From assembly GCA_035701265.1 (NCBI GenBank), contig DASSNU010000009.1:62001-126000 (forward strand): a stretch of 64,000 nucleotides of DNA. The letters run 5' to 3'. Below, piece after piece: positions 1 to 8,336 of this stretch (the stretch's first letter is position 1; every line of letters starts with the position of its first letter). This stretch comes from DASSNU01 sp035701265. GTDB taxonomy: Bacteria > Gemmatimonadota > Gemmatimonadetes > Gemmatimonadales > Gemmatimonadaceae. The notes under the pieces were generated by a model, which was not told the DNA's origin, did not search any database, and was given only the letters and a program-made list of their open reading frames with translations. Position numbers and translations under genes: made by a program.

Positions 1-90
1 CCGTGCGAGCAGCGCCTGATAGCGCTCCCGCCCTTTCTCTGCGAGCGTGGGGTCCGCCCGCAGCGCTTCGACTGCCGTTGAGAAGTCCAT
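1..90 (-). CDS. Partial gene, 5' end only; unknown protein
   Basis: Thirty codons of an open frame run off the left edge from an ATG at 90. A GGAG ribosome-binding site lies about eight bases upstream. The visible N-terminus starts MDFSTAVEALRADPTLAEKG and looks helical and charged, with no signal peptide. It lies 76 bp downstream of the first NHLP-type precursor and on the same strand, so it is probably part of the same RiPP locus. It could be another precursor, a maturation enzyme or an exporter subunit. Thirty residues are too few to assign a family. Confidence 0.5.
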   Translation of the reverse strand, partial: MDFSTAVEALRADPTLAEKGRERYQALLAR

Positions 91-166
91 GATCGATCTC
101 CAGGAGAGGATGGTGACGACGTGCCGGCGGGTCGCACATCCGACCGCGCCCGCCGGCGGTCAGTCT

Positions 167-541
167 CTAGATGTTCTTCAGCACCCACAGCGCGCCGGCG
201 GCGCTCACTGCCGCGGAACCGACCGCGGCCGCGATGACCAGCAGCGTGGTCGACACCGGCTCCGATCCACCGGCCACCGCCTCGAGCTCCTGCTCGGACA
301 GCTCCAGGCCGGACTCGATGAACGGCGGCAGCACGACCGTCGGGCCACCCTTGTTCTCGATGAACACCACACGGTGATCCTGCGGAATGGACTTCCCGCT
401 GAACGCTTCCAGCGCCTGGTGGGGAGAGGTCAGCAGGAGCTGACGGAACTCCGGATCGGTGCTGGACCGCTGCAGCAGGAGATCGAGCTTCTGCGCACCA
501 GCCTGAGCTTCGGCAAGGTCGGCGCGGGCAATCGCGGGCAT
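167..541 (-). CDS. NHLP-leader RiPP precursor, cysteine-free hydrophobic core (precursor 1)
   Basis: This 124-residue protein has a long N-terminal leader resembling the NHLP (nitrile hydratase-like leader peptide) family, with an FRQLL helix, a VVFIEN strand and a VVLPP strand. The leader ends in LSEQELEAVAGG. The double glycine is the usual cleavage site of C39-type exporter peptidases. The predicted core after GG is about 31 residues, hydrophobic, rich in Ala, Val, Ser and Thr, and has no cysteine, so it cannot form lanthionine rings on its own. The start at 541 is chosen because GAGGTG lies upstream and the NHLP homology begins there; the open frame extends further without protein-like sequence. 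It lies on the same strand as precursor 2 and the LanM gene. Modification by that enzyme is inferred. Confidence 0.85.
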   Translation of the reverse strand: MPAIARADLAEAQAGAQKLDLLLQRSSTDPEFRQLLLTSPHQALEAFSGKSIPQDHRVVFIENKGGPTVVLPPFIESGLELSEQELEAVAGGSEPVSTTLLVIAAAVGSAAVSAAGALWVLKNI

Positions 542-639
542 GGCACACCTCGATGGTGAAGGGATGAAGACGTCGTGATGGCAGATCGAATTCTGTGACG
601 ACACCGCGCATCAGTGTTGCGCGCGGCAGCAGCGCAGCC

Positions 640-1026
640 TCAGGCGCGCTCCTTCCCGAGCTCGTACGCTTCCGTGATCGTGCTGACGATTTCCACCGTG
701 CTCTTCGCGATCTCGATCGTCGCCAGCACGACGGTCGATCCACCGGCGACCGTCTCCAGCTCCTGCTCCGACAGCTCGCTGGCCGCATTCACCGGATCGG
801 GAAGCACGATCGTCACGTCCGCTTCGTTCTCGACGAACACCAGGTTGAAGCTCTCGGGGATCGAGTCGACCGGGCGGTTCAGATGCGACGCGAACGCCTT
901 CCGCGGGTTGTCCTTCAGCTGCTGACGGAATGCGGCGTCCGTGGCGGAACGGCCCAGAACGGCCTGCAGGATCTGCTGTGCCTCTGCAGATGCGGCCTGC
1001 GGATTCGAATTGAGCGCGCGATCCAT
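640..1026 (-). CDS. NHLP-leader RiPP precursor, cysteine-free Thr/Val/Ile-rich core (precursor 2)
   Basis: This 128-residue protein has the same architecture as precursor 1. Its NHLP-type leader contains AAFRQQLKDNPRKAF, LVFVEN and VTIVLP segments and ends at LSEQELETVAGG. The core of about 32 residues starts STVVLATIEIAKSTVEIV. It has many Thr and Ser residues that could be dehydrated, but no Cys. The beta-branched pattern recalls proteusin-type cores more than lanthipeptides; that comparison is my own reading. The start at 1026 has a strong GGAGG site at ideal spacing. Precursor 1 follows about 100 bp downstream on the same strand, so co-transcription is likely. The two leaders are clearly paralogous while the cores differ. 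Confidence 0.88.
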   Translation of the reverse strand: MDRALNSNPQAASAEAQQILQAVLGRSATDAAFRQQLKDNPRKAFASHLNRPVDSIPESFNLVFVENEADVTIVLPDPVNAASELSEQELETVAGGSTVVLATIEIAKSTVEIVSTITEAYELGKERA

Positions 1027-1452
1027 GATGACCTCCGTGTGTGGTGCGGAGTCGATCACCGATGCGGACTCCGCGGTGTGCGTCCGTGTACGTGCTGCCG
1101 GACATGAACGGCGGCGCACATTGGCAACCGACATACCACACGGCGTCCGTGTCTCAACACGCTGTCGCGACACCACTTGCGTTCCGACGGCGACATCTCG
1201 CCGCGCGCGCGGTGGACGCCATGCTCTATCGCGTAGACGCTCACTGCCAGAGTGTCCCATGGTGCGACGTGGCGCCGCGCTGACGCTCGCGCGCGCTCCG
1301 GCGTGGAGCACGCCGTCCATGGTGGCACGCGGCGCGTTCGTGCTGTATGCTGTGGAAGGACACCGGCACCGAGGCCGTGTGCACGCGCCGCGCTCCGCAC
1401 TACGCGTGGAGCGCGCGTGCACGCAGTGGAGCACCCGAGCACAGGAGAGCTC
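1027..1452. other. Intergenic region, divergent promoters expected
   Basis: This 426-bp stretch separates the divergent starts of precursor 2 (minus) and the small membrane peptide (plus). Several open frames cross it but none has protein-like composition or a good ribosome-binding site. I see no convincing sigma-70 boxes or inverted repeats. It should contain both promoters. Confidence 0.4.
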
Positions 1453-1623
1453 ATGCCAGAGGACCACGCTCAACCGCAGGGACGGCGGCGACTCGCCACG
1501 ATCATCATCGCCGTGGTCGTACTCGCCATCGCCATCCCCGCCATCATCTACAGCGTGCGGTCGGCGTATCACGCCGGCCAGCAGGGCACCGCGAGCGCGG
1601 ACACCGCCAGCGTCCAACCCTGA
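1453..1623 (+). CDS. Small single-pass membrane peptide (56 aa)
   Basis: An ATG at 1453 is preceded by AGGAGAGCTC, a very good ribosome-binding site. The product has a charged N-terminus (MPEDHAQPQGRRR), one strongly hydrophobic segment (about residues 15-32, LATIIIAVVVLAIAIPAI), and a short polar tail rich in Ser, Thr and Ala. I recognise no family. It is the only plus-strand gene in the RiPP locus, lying between the 3' end of the LanM gene and the precursor 2 promoter region. A role as a small immunity or export-associated peptide is possible but unsupported by homology. A common small membrane protein with no link to the locus is equally possible. Confidence 0.6.
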   Translation: MPEDHAQPQGRRRLATIIIAVVVLAIAIPAIIYSVRSAYHAGQQGTASADTASVQP

Positions 1624-1742
1624 CGGTCGTCGTACGGCGGGACGTCATCGCGGTACGCGATGTCGAACAGCCGGCGCGCGCTACGTGCAAGGCGCGCGGC
1701 CGTCCGCGCGAACACGGTGCGGTGCAGCGCTGCGGCCGGCCC

Positions 1743-4700
1743 TCACGCCCACAGCAGCACGGCCGGCAGTCTCTCGTGGTGATGGAGCCGGAGCAGCGTG
1801 TAGCCGATTCCGCTCGTTCCGAAGAAGAGCGACGGGGCGAACCCTTCGTCCGTGCTGCCGGCGCCGTACGTCGCGCGCCGTCGCGCGCGCACCACGACGC
1901 GCGCGGCGAGCTGCCCGGCTCGCGCGCGGAGTGCGCCGCTCTCGAGCTGGATGCCGGCTTCCTGGAGCATCGTGATGCGGCTGCTGTTGCCACAGCAGAG
2001 ATGATCCTGCGGTGGCAGCGCGCCATCGAGCGCTGCAAGTGTCGAGAGCGCGCGTTGAACGTCGATGTCGGCCTCGGCACCGAGGAGATGACGGGTACCC
2101 AGGCGCGAGAGTCCAATGCCGGGTGCTCCGTGGCACCAGCCGCAGAGCAGCGGCGCGCCGCCAACTGCCTGGTCGCGCCGCGATGCCGTGCTCACCCATG
2201 TGCCGCGTTGCGGGACATAGAGTGTGCACTCGAACGCGTGCGCGTCGCGCACCGCACCGGCCGTCGCCGCGTCGCCGGTGTAGGCATGCAGCCGCGCCAG
2301 TGCGTAGGCGATCCCCGCCGCCCCGTGGGCAAAGCCGCCGCCTGATTCGCCATCGATGGTCGCCCACACATCCAGACCCGTCGATGCATCGGCGCTCCGT
2401 CTGGCAAGCAGGTGCCGCCCGCACCGGATGGCGCGAGCCAGTACCCACTCCTCGCCCGTGGCGTCGAACAGCGCGAGCAATCCCAGCAATGCGCCCGCAG
2501 CGCCGGAGAAGACATCGAGCGCCCGGTCTCGGCGGATGGCGTCGTCGCTCACGCCGCGCGCCACGCACAACGCGGCATCGAGCGCTGCCGGCTCATCCAG
2601 CCAGCGCGCGAGGCGGGTGAGTGCGTACACGATGCCGCCGATTCCGCGCGCGCCACCCAGGCCGTGACTGCGGCGCATGGCGCGCACGCGCGCGGCCGCA
2701 TCATCGCCGCGCACGGCCAGGAGCGGCGCAATGGCCGCGCGCGCCGTGGCGCGATGCAGCGTGTCGCCGGTCACGTGGTCGAGCGCACCCAGGAAGAACG
2801 CCACACCGCTTCGTCCATGCGCCAGCCCGAGCTGGAGCATCGAGAGGCCCCTGTCGTCCAGCGCCGCCCACGTCACTCCGCCATCGCGTGCGGGGACGGC
2901 GAGCCGGTCGAGCGTGCCGGCAACGGTTTGCGCTTCCGCCAGCGCCGCAGTCGCGGAAAGCGGCACGTCATCTGACAGCGGTGGCATGTCCGCTGTCGAC
3001 AGCCGCCGCTCCGCACGGACGCGGTCCATCACGCAGGACACGCGAATGAGGTGTGTCTGTCGCCGCAGGTCCGCCGGCCCCAGACGGTTCACGCGCGCGA
3101 CGGCGTTCTGCCACCCCGTGCGCTCCGTGTAGCCGGGCACGAGCGCGGCACCATCCGGCCCCGAGTGGAGCCCGTTGCCGTCCGCGTACCCGTAGAACAG
3201 CGGAACGTCGCCGCGCTCCAGCTCCTCTTCTTCGCGACGGAGCGCTGGCCACAGCCGGTGTCGCTGCGGACGGTGGACGAACGGACGCTTGAGCACGTCG
3301 AGCTCGATGCTCCGGTCGGCCCCGGATGCGAGGCTCGCCGGACGCAACGCGCGCCGCAGCGCGGCACCGTACACGGACGTGGGACGGAGGATGAGCCGCA
3401 CGCGCAGCGAGCGAAACGGCGCGAGCGGGCCACGCGCATGGAGGAGCTCGTCTCGATGCCGCACGAACACGCCGTACATGTGCCGGAAACCGCGGATGAG
3501 CGCTGCACACGCGGTGGGAGCGGTCACGTCCGGTGGCGCGTTGAGCGGCGGCGTCGCTCGCGACGCTCGGCGCGCGATGAGCGCCATCGCGTCGGTGTTC
3601 ACCGCTTCCCATCGCGTCGTGCGTGCACCATGCGGAAGTTGTGGCGAGATGAAGCCGCCATCGCTGTACGTGGCACCCGACGCGTCGCGATGCAACAAGG
3701 GGAAGAGGTTGGTGGCGAGCACGGAGTCGCGCAGCTGTCGCCACGACCCCAGCGCGCTGTCGTCGCCGATCCCCTCGAACTCGAGCGTCGGCTGCATGAC
3801 CATCTCGAGATCGACGAGCAGTGGATGCTCGCCAGCCGCGAGCACGTTGCCGCTGTGCAGGTCGGTGGCCCCCACGAGATACATCGCGCACGCGAGCATC
3901 CCCGCGCGTCTGGCGTAGCGCGTCACCGAAGCGGGATCCGCGTCGGGGGCGGCAGCGCCGTACTCCATCCAACCGTACGTGCCACGGTCGAGCACGCGCA
4001 GCGTCCGGAGCGCCGGCCGCGCCCCGCGCGCATTTGCCCACTCCACCAGCGCGGCGCAGCACCGCTCGGGACCGAGCGGCCGCGGTTTGTAGACCAGCGA
4101 CAGCCCCGAGGCGAAGTGAAGCACCGCCACCATCCGTCCCCCGGCGTGCGAGTCCGAGAGATCGGGGTCGATGGCCGCTACCGGGCCGAGCTCCTCGTTC
4201 GGCGCGAAGGCGTGGCTGATGGCTGCCCGGTCGGCGGAGAGATGGCGGAGGAGATCCGCGGTCGCATCCACCCAGAACGCGGTTCGCGTCGCGAGCAGTC
4301 GCATGAGTGCCGCCGACTGCGTGCACAGCGTGTCGTAGCCGCCATCGAGGATCGACTGCACGAATGCCGTATAGATGCGCCTGGGGCTCGCGCCGCTCTC
4401 CGGCGGGTGCAGCGGTCCGCGGCCGCCGCCGCACGCGGCGAATCCGGCGTAGAGCGTGGGCACCGCGAGCTCCGAGAGCTGCCGCAGCAACGCGTGCTCG
4501 AGCTGCGCCATGGCGGTGTCCGCGATTTCACGCCGCCACGCTCCCGCGCGGCGCGCCAACTCCTCGCGCGCGACGGCCACGAACGGAAGCAGCGCGTCTC
4601 CGAATGGTACGAGGGACACGCGGCCTTCCGTGGCGGGACCAACTGCGGCGAGTCGTTTCTCTTCCTGCCGCGCTTCCGTGCACGCGGCAACGTGGATGCG

Positions 4701-4961
4701 CAACCAGGGCGGCGTCGCGTGCTCGCGCAGCCGCACCGGGCCGAGGGCGGCGCGCACGCGCTCCGGCTCGAGCGCATCGAATGCCAGCCGGCGCGACCAG
4801 CACGCATCGTCGTCGCGCGCCACCAGCCGCCGCCACGCGCGCAGTCGCGCCTCGGCCGCAGCCGACGCATCGGCCACGGGCGCGGCGCGCAAACGCTCGG
4901 CGAGCGGTGCAGCGCGCGCCAACAACGACTCCACCGGCGCGCGCCGCACCCGCGACGTCAC
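1743..4961 (-). CDS. lanM: Class II lanthipeptide synthetase LanM, CCG type
   Basis: This protein of about 1072 residues has a LanM layout: an N-terminal kinase-like dehydratase (about residues 1-650) and a C-terminal LanC-like cyclase (about 700-1072). Dehydratase motifs are present: LVYKPRPLG near 292, DLHSGN near 367-372 and LVDLE near 384. Cyclase motifs are GFAHGAAGIA, WCHGAPGIG (Cys about 943) and HLCCGNSS (Cys about 989-990). The second zinc motif is Cys-Cys-Gly, not the usual Cys-His-Gly, as in the ProcM-like group, which is known for multiple substrates. I place the start at the GTG at 4961, which overlaps the stop of the short precursor as GTGA; the frame remains open upstream inside that precursor gene. 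The enzyme should dehydrate Ser/Thr and form thioether rings in the cytoplasm. Confidence 0.93.
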   Translation of the reverse strand: MTSRVRRAPVESLLARAAPLAERLRAAPVADASAAAEARLRAWRRLVARDDDACWSRRLAFDALEPERVRAALGPVRLREHATPPWLRIHVAACTEARQEEKRLAAVGPATEGRVSLVPFGDALLPFVAVAREELARRAGAWRREIADTAMAQLEHALLRQLSELAVPTLYAGFAACGGGRGPLHPPESGASPRRIYTAFVQSILDGGYDTLCTQSAALMRLLATRTAFWVDATADLLRHLSADRAAISHAFAPNEELGPVAAIDPDLSDSHAGGRMVAVLHFASGLSLVYKPRPLGPERCCAALVEWANARGARPALRTLRVLDRGTYGWMEYGAAAPDADPASVTRYARRAGMLACAMYLVGATDLHSGNVLAAGEHPLLVDLEMVMQPTLEFEGIGDDSALGSWRQLRDSVLATNLFPLLHRDASGATYSDGGFISPQLPHGARTTRWEAVNTDAMALIARRASRATPPLNAPPDVTAPTACAALIRGFRHMYGVFVRHRDELLHARGPLAPFRSLRVRLILRPTSVYGAALRRALRPASLASGADRSIELDVLKRPFVHRPQRHRLWPALRREEEELERGDVPLFYGYADGNGLHSGPDGAALVPGYTERTGWQNAVARVNRLGPADLRRQTHLIRVSCVMDRVRAERRLSTADMPPLSDDVPLSATAALAEAQTVAGTLDRLAVPARDGGVTWAALDDRGLSMLQLGLAHGRSGVAFFLGALDHVTGDTLHRATARAAIAPLLAVRGDDAAARVRAMRRSHGLGGARGIGGIVYALTRLARWLDEPAALDAALCVARGVSDDAIRRDRALDVFSGAAGALLGLLALFDATGEEWVLARAIRCGRHLLARRSADASTGLDVWATIDGESGGGFAHGAAGIAYALARLHAYTGDAATAGAVRDAHAFECTLYVPQRGTWVSTASRRDQAVGGAPLLCGWCHGAPGIGLSRLGTRHLLGAEADIDVQRALSTLAALDGALPPQDHLCCGNSSRITMLQEAGIQLESGALRARAGQLAARVVVRARRRATYGAGSTDEGFAPSLFFGTSGIGYTLLRLHHHERLPAVLLWA

Positions 4962-5143
4962 AGGATAGGCCCGCCGATGTCGATCTTGATCTCGCGGCTG
5001 ATGTAGGTCATGCAGCTGTCCTGATTGCTGCACCCGACTTCACATCCGCCGGCGACGGACTCCAACGCCTCGTCGTTCAGCTCCTCGCTCTCGCTCGGGT
5101 CCACGCGAGTCTCGTCGTCGCGTTGCGGTTCGCGGTCAGACAT
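4958..5143 (-). CDS. lanA: Short lanthipeptide precursor with three-cysteine core (precursor 3)
   Basis: This 61-residue peptide has an acidic leader (MSDREPQRDDE, then ELNDEALESVAGG) ending in a double glycine. The core starts CEVGCSNQDSCMTYIS and ends in a hydrophobic IKIDIGGPIL tail. The core has three cysteines plus Ser and Thr residues that could form up to three lanthionine or methyllanthionine rings. The leader is much shorter than those of precursors 1 and 2 and has no NHLP domain. An AAGGAGAG site lies upstream of the ATG at 5143. Its stop overlaps the LanM GTG start (GTGA), so the two are translationally coupled. This makes it the most likely dedicated LanM substrate. Ring topology cannot be read from sequence. 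Confidence 0.9.
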   Translation of the reverse strand: MSDREPQRDDETRVDPSESEELNDEALESVAGGCEVGCSNQDSCMTYISREIKIDIGGPIL

Positions 5144-5477
5144 GCGCTTCTCTCCTTCACGGGTGGGTGTGTGCTGCTCGGTCGGCGCACGCCGAAGGCA
5201 ACGCCTGTGCCCACACGTCCCGCGTCGGAAACGTCTGTCCTATCGCCGCTTACGTACACGCACCGATGCGCCGGCTGGGGACACGTGGATCGTGCGCTCT
5301 ACCAGGTAGAGCCGTCCTGCCGGAGATGGGAGCTCGTTGGCTGGGCCGCAGTGCGCGTCACGAGCGCGGTGTAGAGCGCGCGCCAGCGTTCGATGCACAT
5401 CGTCCACCAGCTGCGGATGAGACGGCGGTGCGTACGCGCGCGCGCGGCGCGTGACATCCGGGCGGGAAGGCACCGAC
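5144..5477. other. Intergenic region upstream of precursor 3
   Basis: This region lies between the lanthipeptide precursor and the iorAB terminator. No protein-like frame is seen. It must hold the promoter of the precursor 3-LanM unit, but I cannot pick out confident -35 and -10 boxes. Confidence 0.4.
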
Positions 5478-5516
5478 CAGAAAGAAACGGCGCGTGCCGT
5501 TCGCAGCACGCGCCGT
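5478..5516 (-). terminator. Intrinsic terminator of the iorAB operon
   Basis: A perfect 11-bp stem (5487-5497 paired with 5506-5516, acggcgcgtgc and its complement) encloses an eight-base loop. On the minus strand the stem is followed by a T-rich tail (TTTCTTTCT). It lies about 65 bp past the iorB stop and on the same strand, which fits a classical Rho-independent terminator. Confidence 0.85.
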
Positions 5517-5580
5517 CGGAGCACCGTTACACCACCCTGCCGCGACGCGGCACCACCCGCCGCGCCGCGATGCGAGCCGC

Positions 5581-7764
5581 CTACCCCATCGCGATGCGCG
5601 ACTTTCCGTTCCGGATGATGGGCAACGACCGCACCGGCTTTCCCGTCGCCGCGAAGATCGCGTTGCACACGGCCGGCGCGATAGGCGGCACACCCGGCTC
5701 GCCGATCCCACCCTGCTTCTCCGTGCTCGGCACGATGTACACCTCGATCGCCGGCATCTCGCGCATGCGCAGCACGGGGTACGCGTCGAAGTTCCCCTGC
5801 TGCACGCGCCCGTGCTCCAGCGTGATCTCCCCCGTCAACGCCGCCGCCAGTCCGTACACGATCCCGCCTTCCATCTGCGCTTCGATCGTGTCGGGGTTCA
5901 CCACGGGACCACAGTCCACCGCGCACACCACGCGATGCACGCGCGGCGTCCCATCGTCCGCCAGCGAGATCTCCGCCACCTCCGCCACGTACGACCCGAA
6001 CGCCTCCGCCACCGCGATGCCTCGATAGCGCCCGGTCGGAAGTGGCGTCTTCCACCCGGCCTTCTCCGCCGCCAGATCGAGCACAAGGAGATGCCGCGGG
6101 TGGTTCGCCAGCAACGCGCGTCGCAGCTCGTACGGATCCTTCCCCGCCGCGCGCGCCACCTCATCGAAGAACGCTTCCGTCACCACCGCGTTGTGCGAGC
6201 TCCCCACCGAACGCCAGTAGCCGAGCGGGACGGGGATGTCCGCGATCGTCTGCTCGACGAGAATGTTCGGGATCTCGTACGGCACGTTGGCGGCACCCTC
6301 CACCAGCGAGCCATCGATCCCGTCGCGCGGCGGACGTCCCTTGGAGACGGATATCGACGGTCCGACAATGCGATGCGTCCACGCAATCGGATTTCCGTTC
6401 GCATCCAGCGCGGCGGCGAATTTGTTGTACGTGGTGGGACGGTAGAAGTCGTGGCGCACGTCGTCCTCCCGCGTCCAGATCACCTGCACCGGCGCACCGA
6501 CTTCCTTCGACAGCCGCACCGCCTCGGCCACGAAGTCCGTCTCGCTGCGGCGGCCGAAGCCGCCGCCCAGATACGTCGTGTGCACGCGCACCTTCTCCGG
6601 CGGCAAGCCGGTGATCGCCATCGCCACCTGTTGCGCGCCCGACTGTCCCTGCGTGGGCGCCCACACATCGCACCCGTCCGCGCGCACGTGCGCGGTGCAG
6701 TTCATCGGCTCCATGGTCGCGTGCGCGAGGAAGGGAACCTCGTACGTGGCTTCTATCGTGCGCGCCGCACCGGCCAGCGCCGCGCTGCCGCGCCCTTCCT
6801 TGCGCGCTTCCACGCCGGGCTTCGCCGCCAACTCCGCCAGACGCGCGCTGATGCGCGCGCTGTCGAGCGTCGCGTTCTCCCCTTCATCCCACGCGATCGC
6901 GAGCGCGCGCCGCGCCGAGTACGCGTGCCAGTAGCTGTCCGCGACGACGGCCACGCCGCTCGCCGTGCGCGCCATCTGCTGCTCCTCCGGCGAACCGGGG
7001 AGCTGCACGATGCGCTTGACGCCGGGCATGGACCGCGCGCGCGCATCGTCCACGCGCTTCACTCGCCCACCGATCACCGGGCTGCGTTCGATGGACGCGT
7101 AGAGCATCCCCGGCACGCGTACGTCGATGCCAAAGCGCGCGCTTCCGTTCACCTTGGACGGCGTGTCGATCCGCGCCACGCGCGTTCCCAGCAGGCGGAA
7201 GTCCTTCGGATCCTTGAGCGGCGGATCGGCCGGCACCGGGAGCGTGCCCGCGCGGTCGGCCAGCTTTCCATAGGGGAGCTTTCGTCCCGTAGGAACGTGC
7301 ACGACCATCCCGTGCTCGGCGCGGCAGGTCGACGCGTCCACGTTCCACTCCAGTGCGGCCGCCTGCACGAGCATCGCGCGCGCGGCCGCGCCCGTCTGCC
7401 GGAGCATCTCGTACGAGCCACGGATGCTGCTGCTCCCTCCCGTCCCCATGCGGCGCTGCCAGCCGGCCGGATTCGTGGGCGCTTCCACGCGCACAGATTT
7501 CCAGTCGACCTCGAGCTCTTCCGCCAGGATCATGGGGAGCGACGTGTAGACGCCCTGCCCCATCTCCGACTTGTCCACCATCATGGTGACGACGCCGTCG
7601 CTTCCGATGTGGAGCCAGGCGTTGGGCTCGAGCGCCGCTCCCGCGTCCTGGCCCAGACGCTGGAACACGCGCGACGGCAGGTAGAACGCGATCGCCAACC
7701 CGGCGCCCGCGGTGGCGCCCGTCTTGAGGAATCCGCGGCGCGAGATCAAGGTGTCAGCTCCCAT
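5581..7764 (-). CDS. iorB: Molybdenum hydroxylase large subunit, IorB type (xanthine dehydrogenase family)
   Basis: This 727-residue protein resembles the molybdopterin-binding subunit of isoquinoline 1-oxidoreductase and related aldehyde or N-heterocycle hydroxylases. A twin-arginine signal (SRRGFLKTG, residues 8-16, then a hydrophobic stretch) suggests export of the folded enzyme. Cofactor-site motifs include EMGQGVYTSLP near 67, GGGFGRRSE mid-protein and GIGEPGVPP near the C-terminus, where the Glu is the expected catalytic base. The start at 7764 is fixed by the signal peptide; upstream residues of the open frame are not protein-like. It overlaps the 3' end of iorA by 11 bp. No cytochrome c or XdhC-like maturation gene is adjacent, so the electron acceptor and true substrate are unknown. 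Confidence 0.9.
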   Translation of the reverse strand: MGADTLISRRGFLKTGATAGAGLAIAFYLPSRVFQRLGQDAGAALEPNAWLHIGSDGVVTMMVDKSEMGQGVYTSLPMILAEELEVDWKSVRVEAPTNPAGWQRRMGTGGSSSIRGSYEMLRQTGAAARAMLVQAAALEWNVDASTCRAEHGMVVHVPTGRKLPYGKLADRAGTLPVPADPPLKDPKDFRLLGTRVARIDTPSKVNGSARFGIDVRVPGMLYASIERSPVIGGRVKRVDDARARSMPGVKRIVQLPGSPEEQQMARTASGVAVVADSYWHAYSARRALAIAWDEGENATLDSARISARLAELAAKPGVEARKEGRGSAALAGAARTIEATYEVPFLAHATMEPMNCTAHVRADGCDVWAPTQGQSGAQQVAMAITGLPPEKVRVHTTYLGGGFGRRSETDFVAEAVRLSKEVGAPVQVIWTREDDVRHDFYRPTTYNKFAAALDANGNPIAWTHRIVGPSISVSKGRPPRDGIDGSLVEGAANVPYEIPNILVEQTIADIPVPLGYWRSVGSSHNAVVTEAFFDEVARAAGKDPYELRRALLANHPRHLLVLDLAAEKAGWKTPLPTGRYRGIAVAEAFGSYVAEVAEISLADDGTPRVHRVVCAVDCGPVVNPDTIEAQMEGGIVYGLAAALTGEITLEHGRVQQGNFDAYPVLRMREMPAIEVYIVPSTEKQGGIGEPGVPPIAPAVCNAIFAATGKPVRSLPIIRNGKSRIAMG

Positions 7765-8230
7765 GTGACACCTCCGAGCCGGATGCGCGGTGAATGGCGC
7801 GGCGGATCCGCTGGTACGTGCCGCACCGGCAGATGTTGCCCTGCATGGCGCTCTCGATGTCCGCGTCGCTCGGATGCGGCGTGCGCGCGAGGAGCGCGGC
7901 GGCCGACATGAGCTGTCCGGACTGGCAGTAGCCGCACTGCGGCACCTCCTCCGCGATCCACGCCTCCTGCAGCCGCCGCCCGACATCCTGCTCGGCCAGC
8001 GCCTCGATGGTCGTGACCGGCGCGTTCGCTGCCGCTGCGACCGGCGTGATGCAGGAGCGAATGGGACGTCCGCCCAGGTGCACCGTGCACGCGCCGCACA
8101 GCGCGGCGCCGCACCCGAACTTGGTGCCGGTCATGTTCAGCGTGTCGCGGAGCACCCAGAGGAGCGGGGTGTCCGGGGAGACATCCACCGTGTGGCGCTT
8201 GCCGTTCACGGTGAGGGTGATGGCGCTCAT
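7754..8230 (-). CDS. iorA: [2Fe-2S] subunit of molybdenum hydroxylase, IorA type
   Basis: This 158-residue protein has two iron-sulfur domains. The N-terminal plant-ferredoxin-like domain carries FGCGAALCGACTVHL plus a later Cys in PIRSC. The C-terminal helical domain has CGYCQSGQ and, about 30 residues later, NICRCGTY. This is the standard small subunit of the xanthine dehydrogenase/IorAB family and passes electrons from the molybdenum centre of IorB. It has no signal peptide of its own, so it is presumably exported as a complex with Tat-tagged IorB. It is first in the two-gene operon. Confidence 0.93.
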   Translation of the reverse strand: MSAITLTVNGKRHTVDVSPDTPLLWVLRDTLNMTGTKFGCGAALCGACTVHLGGRPIRSCITPVAAAANAPVTTIEALAEQDVGRRLQEAWIAEEVPQCGYCQSGQLMSAAALLARTPHPSDADIESAMQGNICRCGTYQRIRRAIHRASGSEVSHGS

Positions 8231-8336
8231 GCTGCGGCCTCCGGCGAGAGGGCGTGTGCCCACAATAGTGAGTGCGATCGGCGCGCGGTGGAAGGGGGCG
8301 CGGCCGCCTCGTCCACATACGCCGGGCGCGTCGCGC

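Noticed and set aside
1..5143. Lanthipeptide exporter or leader protease (LanT/C39) within the locus
   Set aside because: No ABC or peptidase sequence is present here; the only ABC exporter in the window, at 58176, lacks a C39 domain and belongs to the glycan operon.
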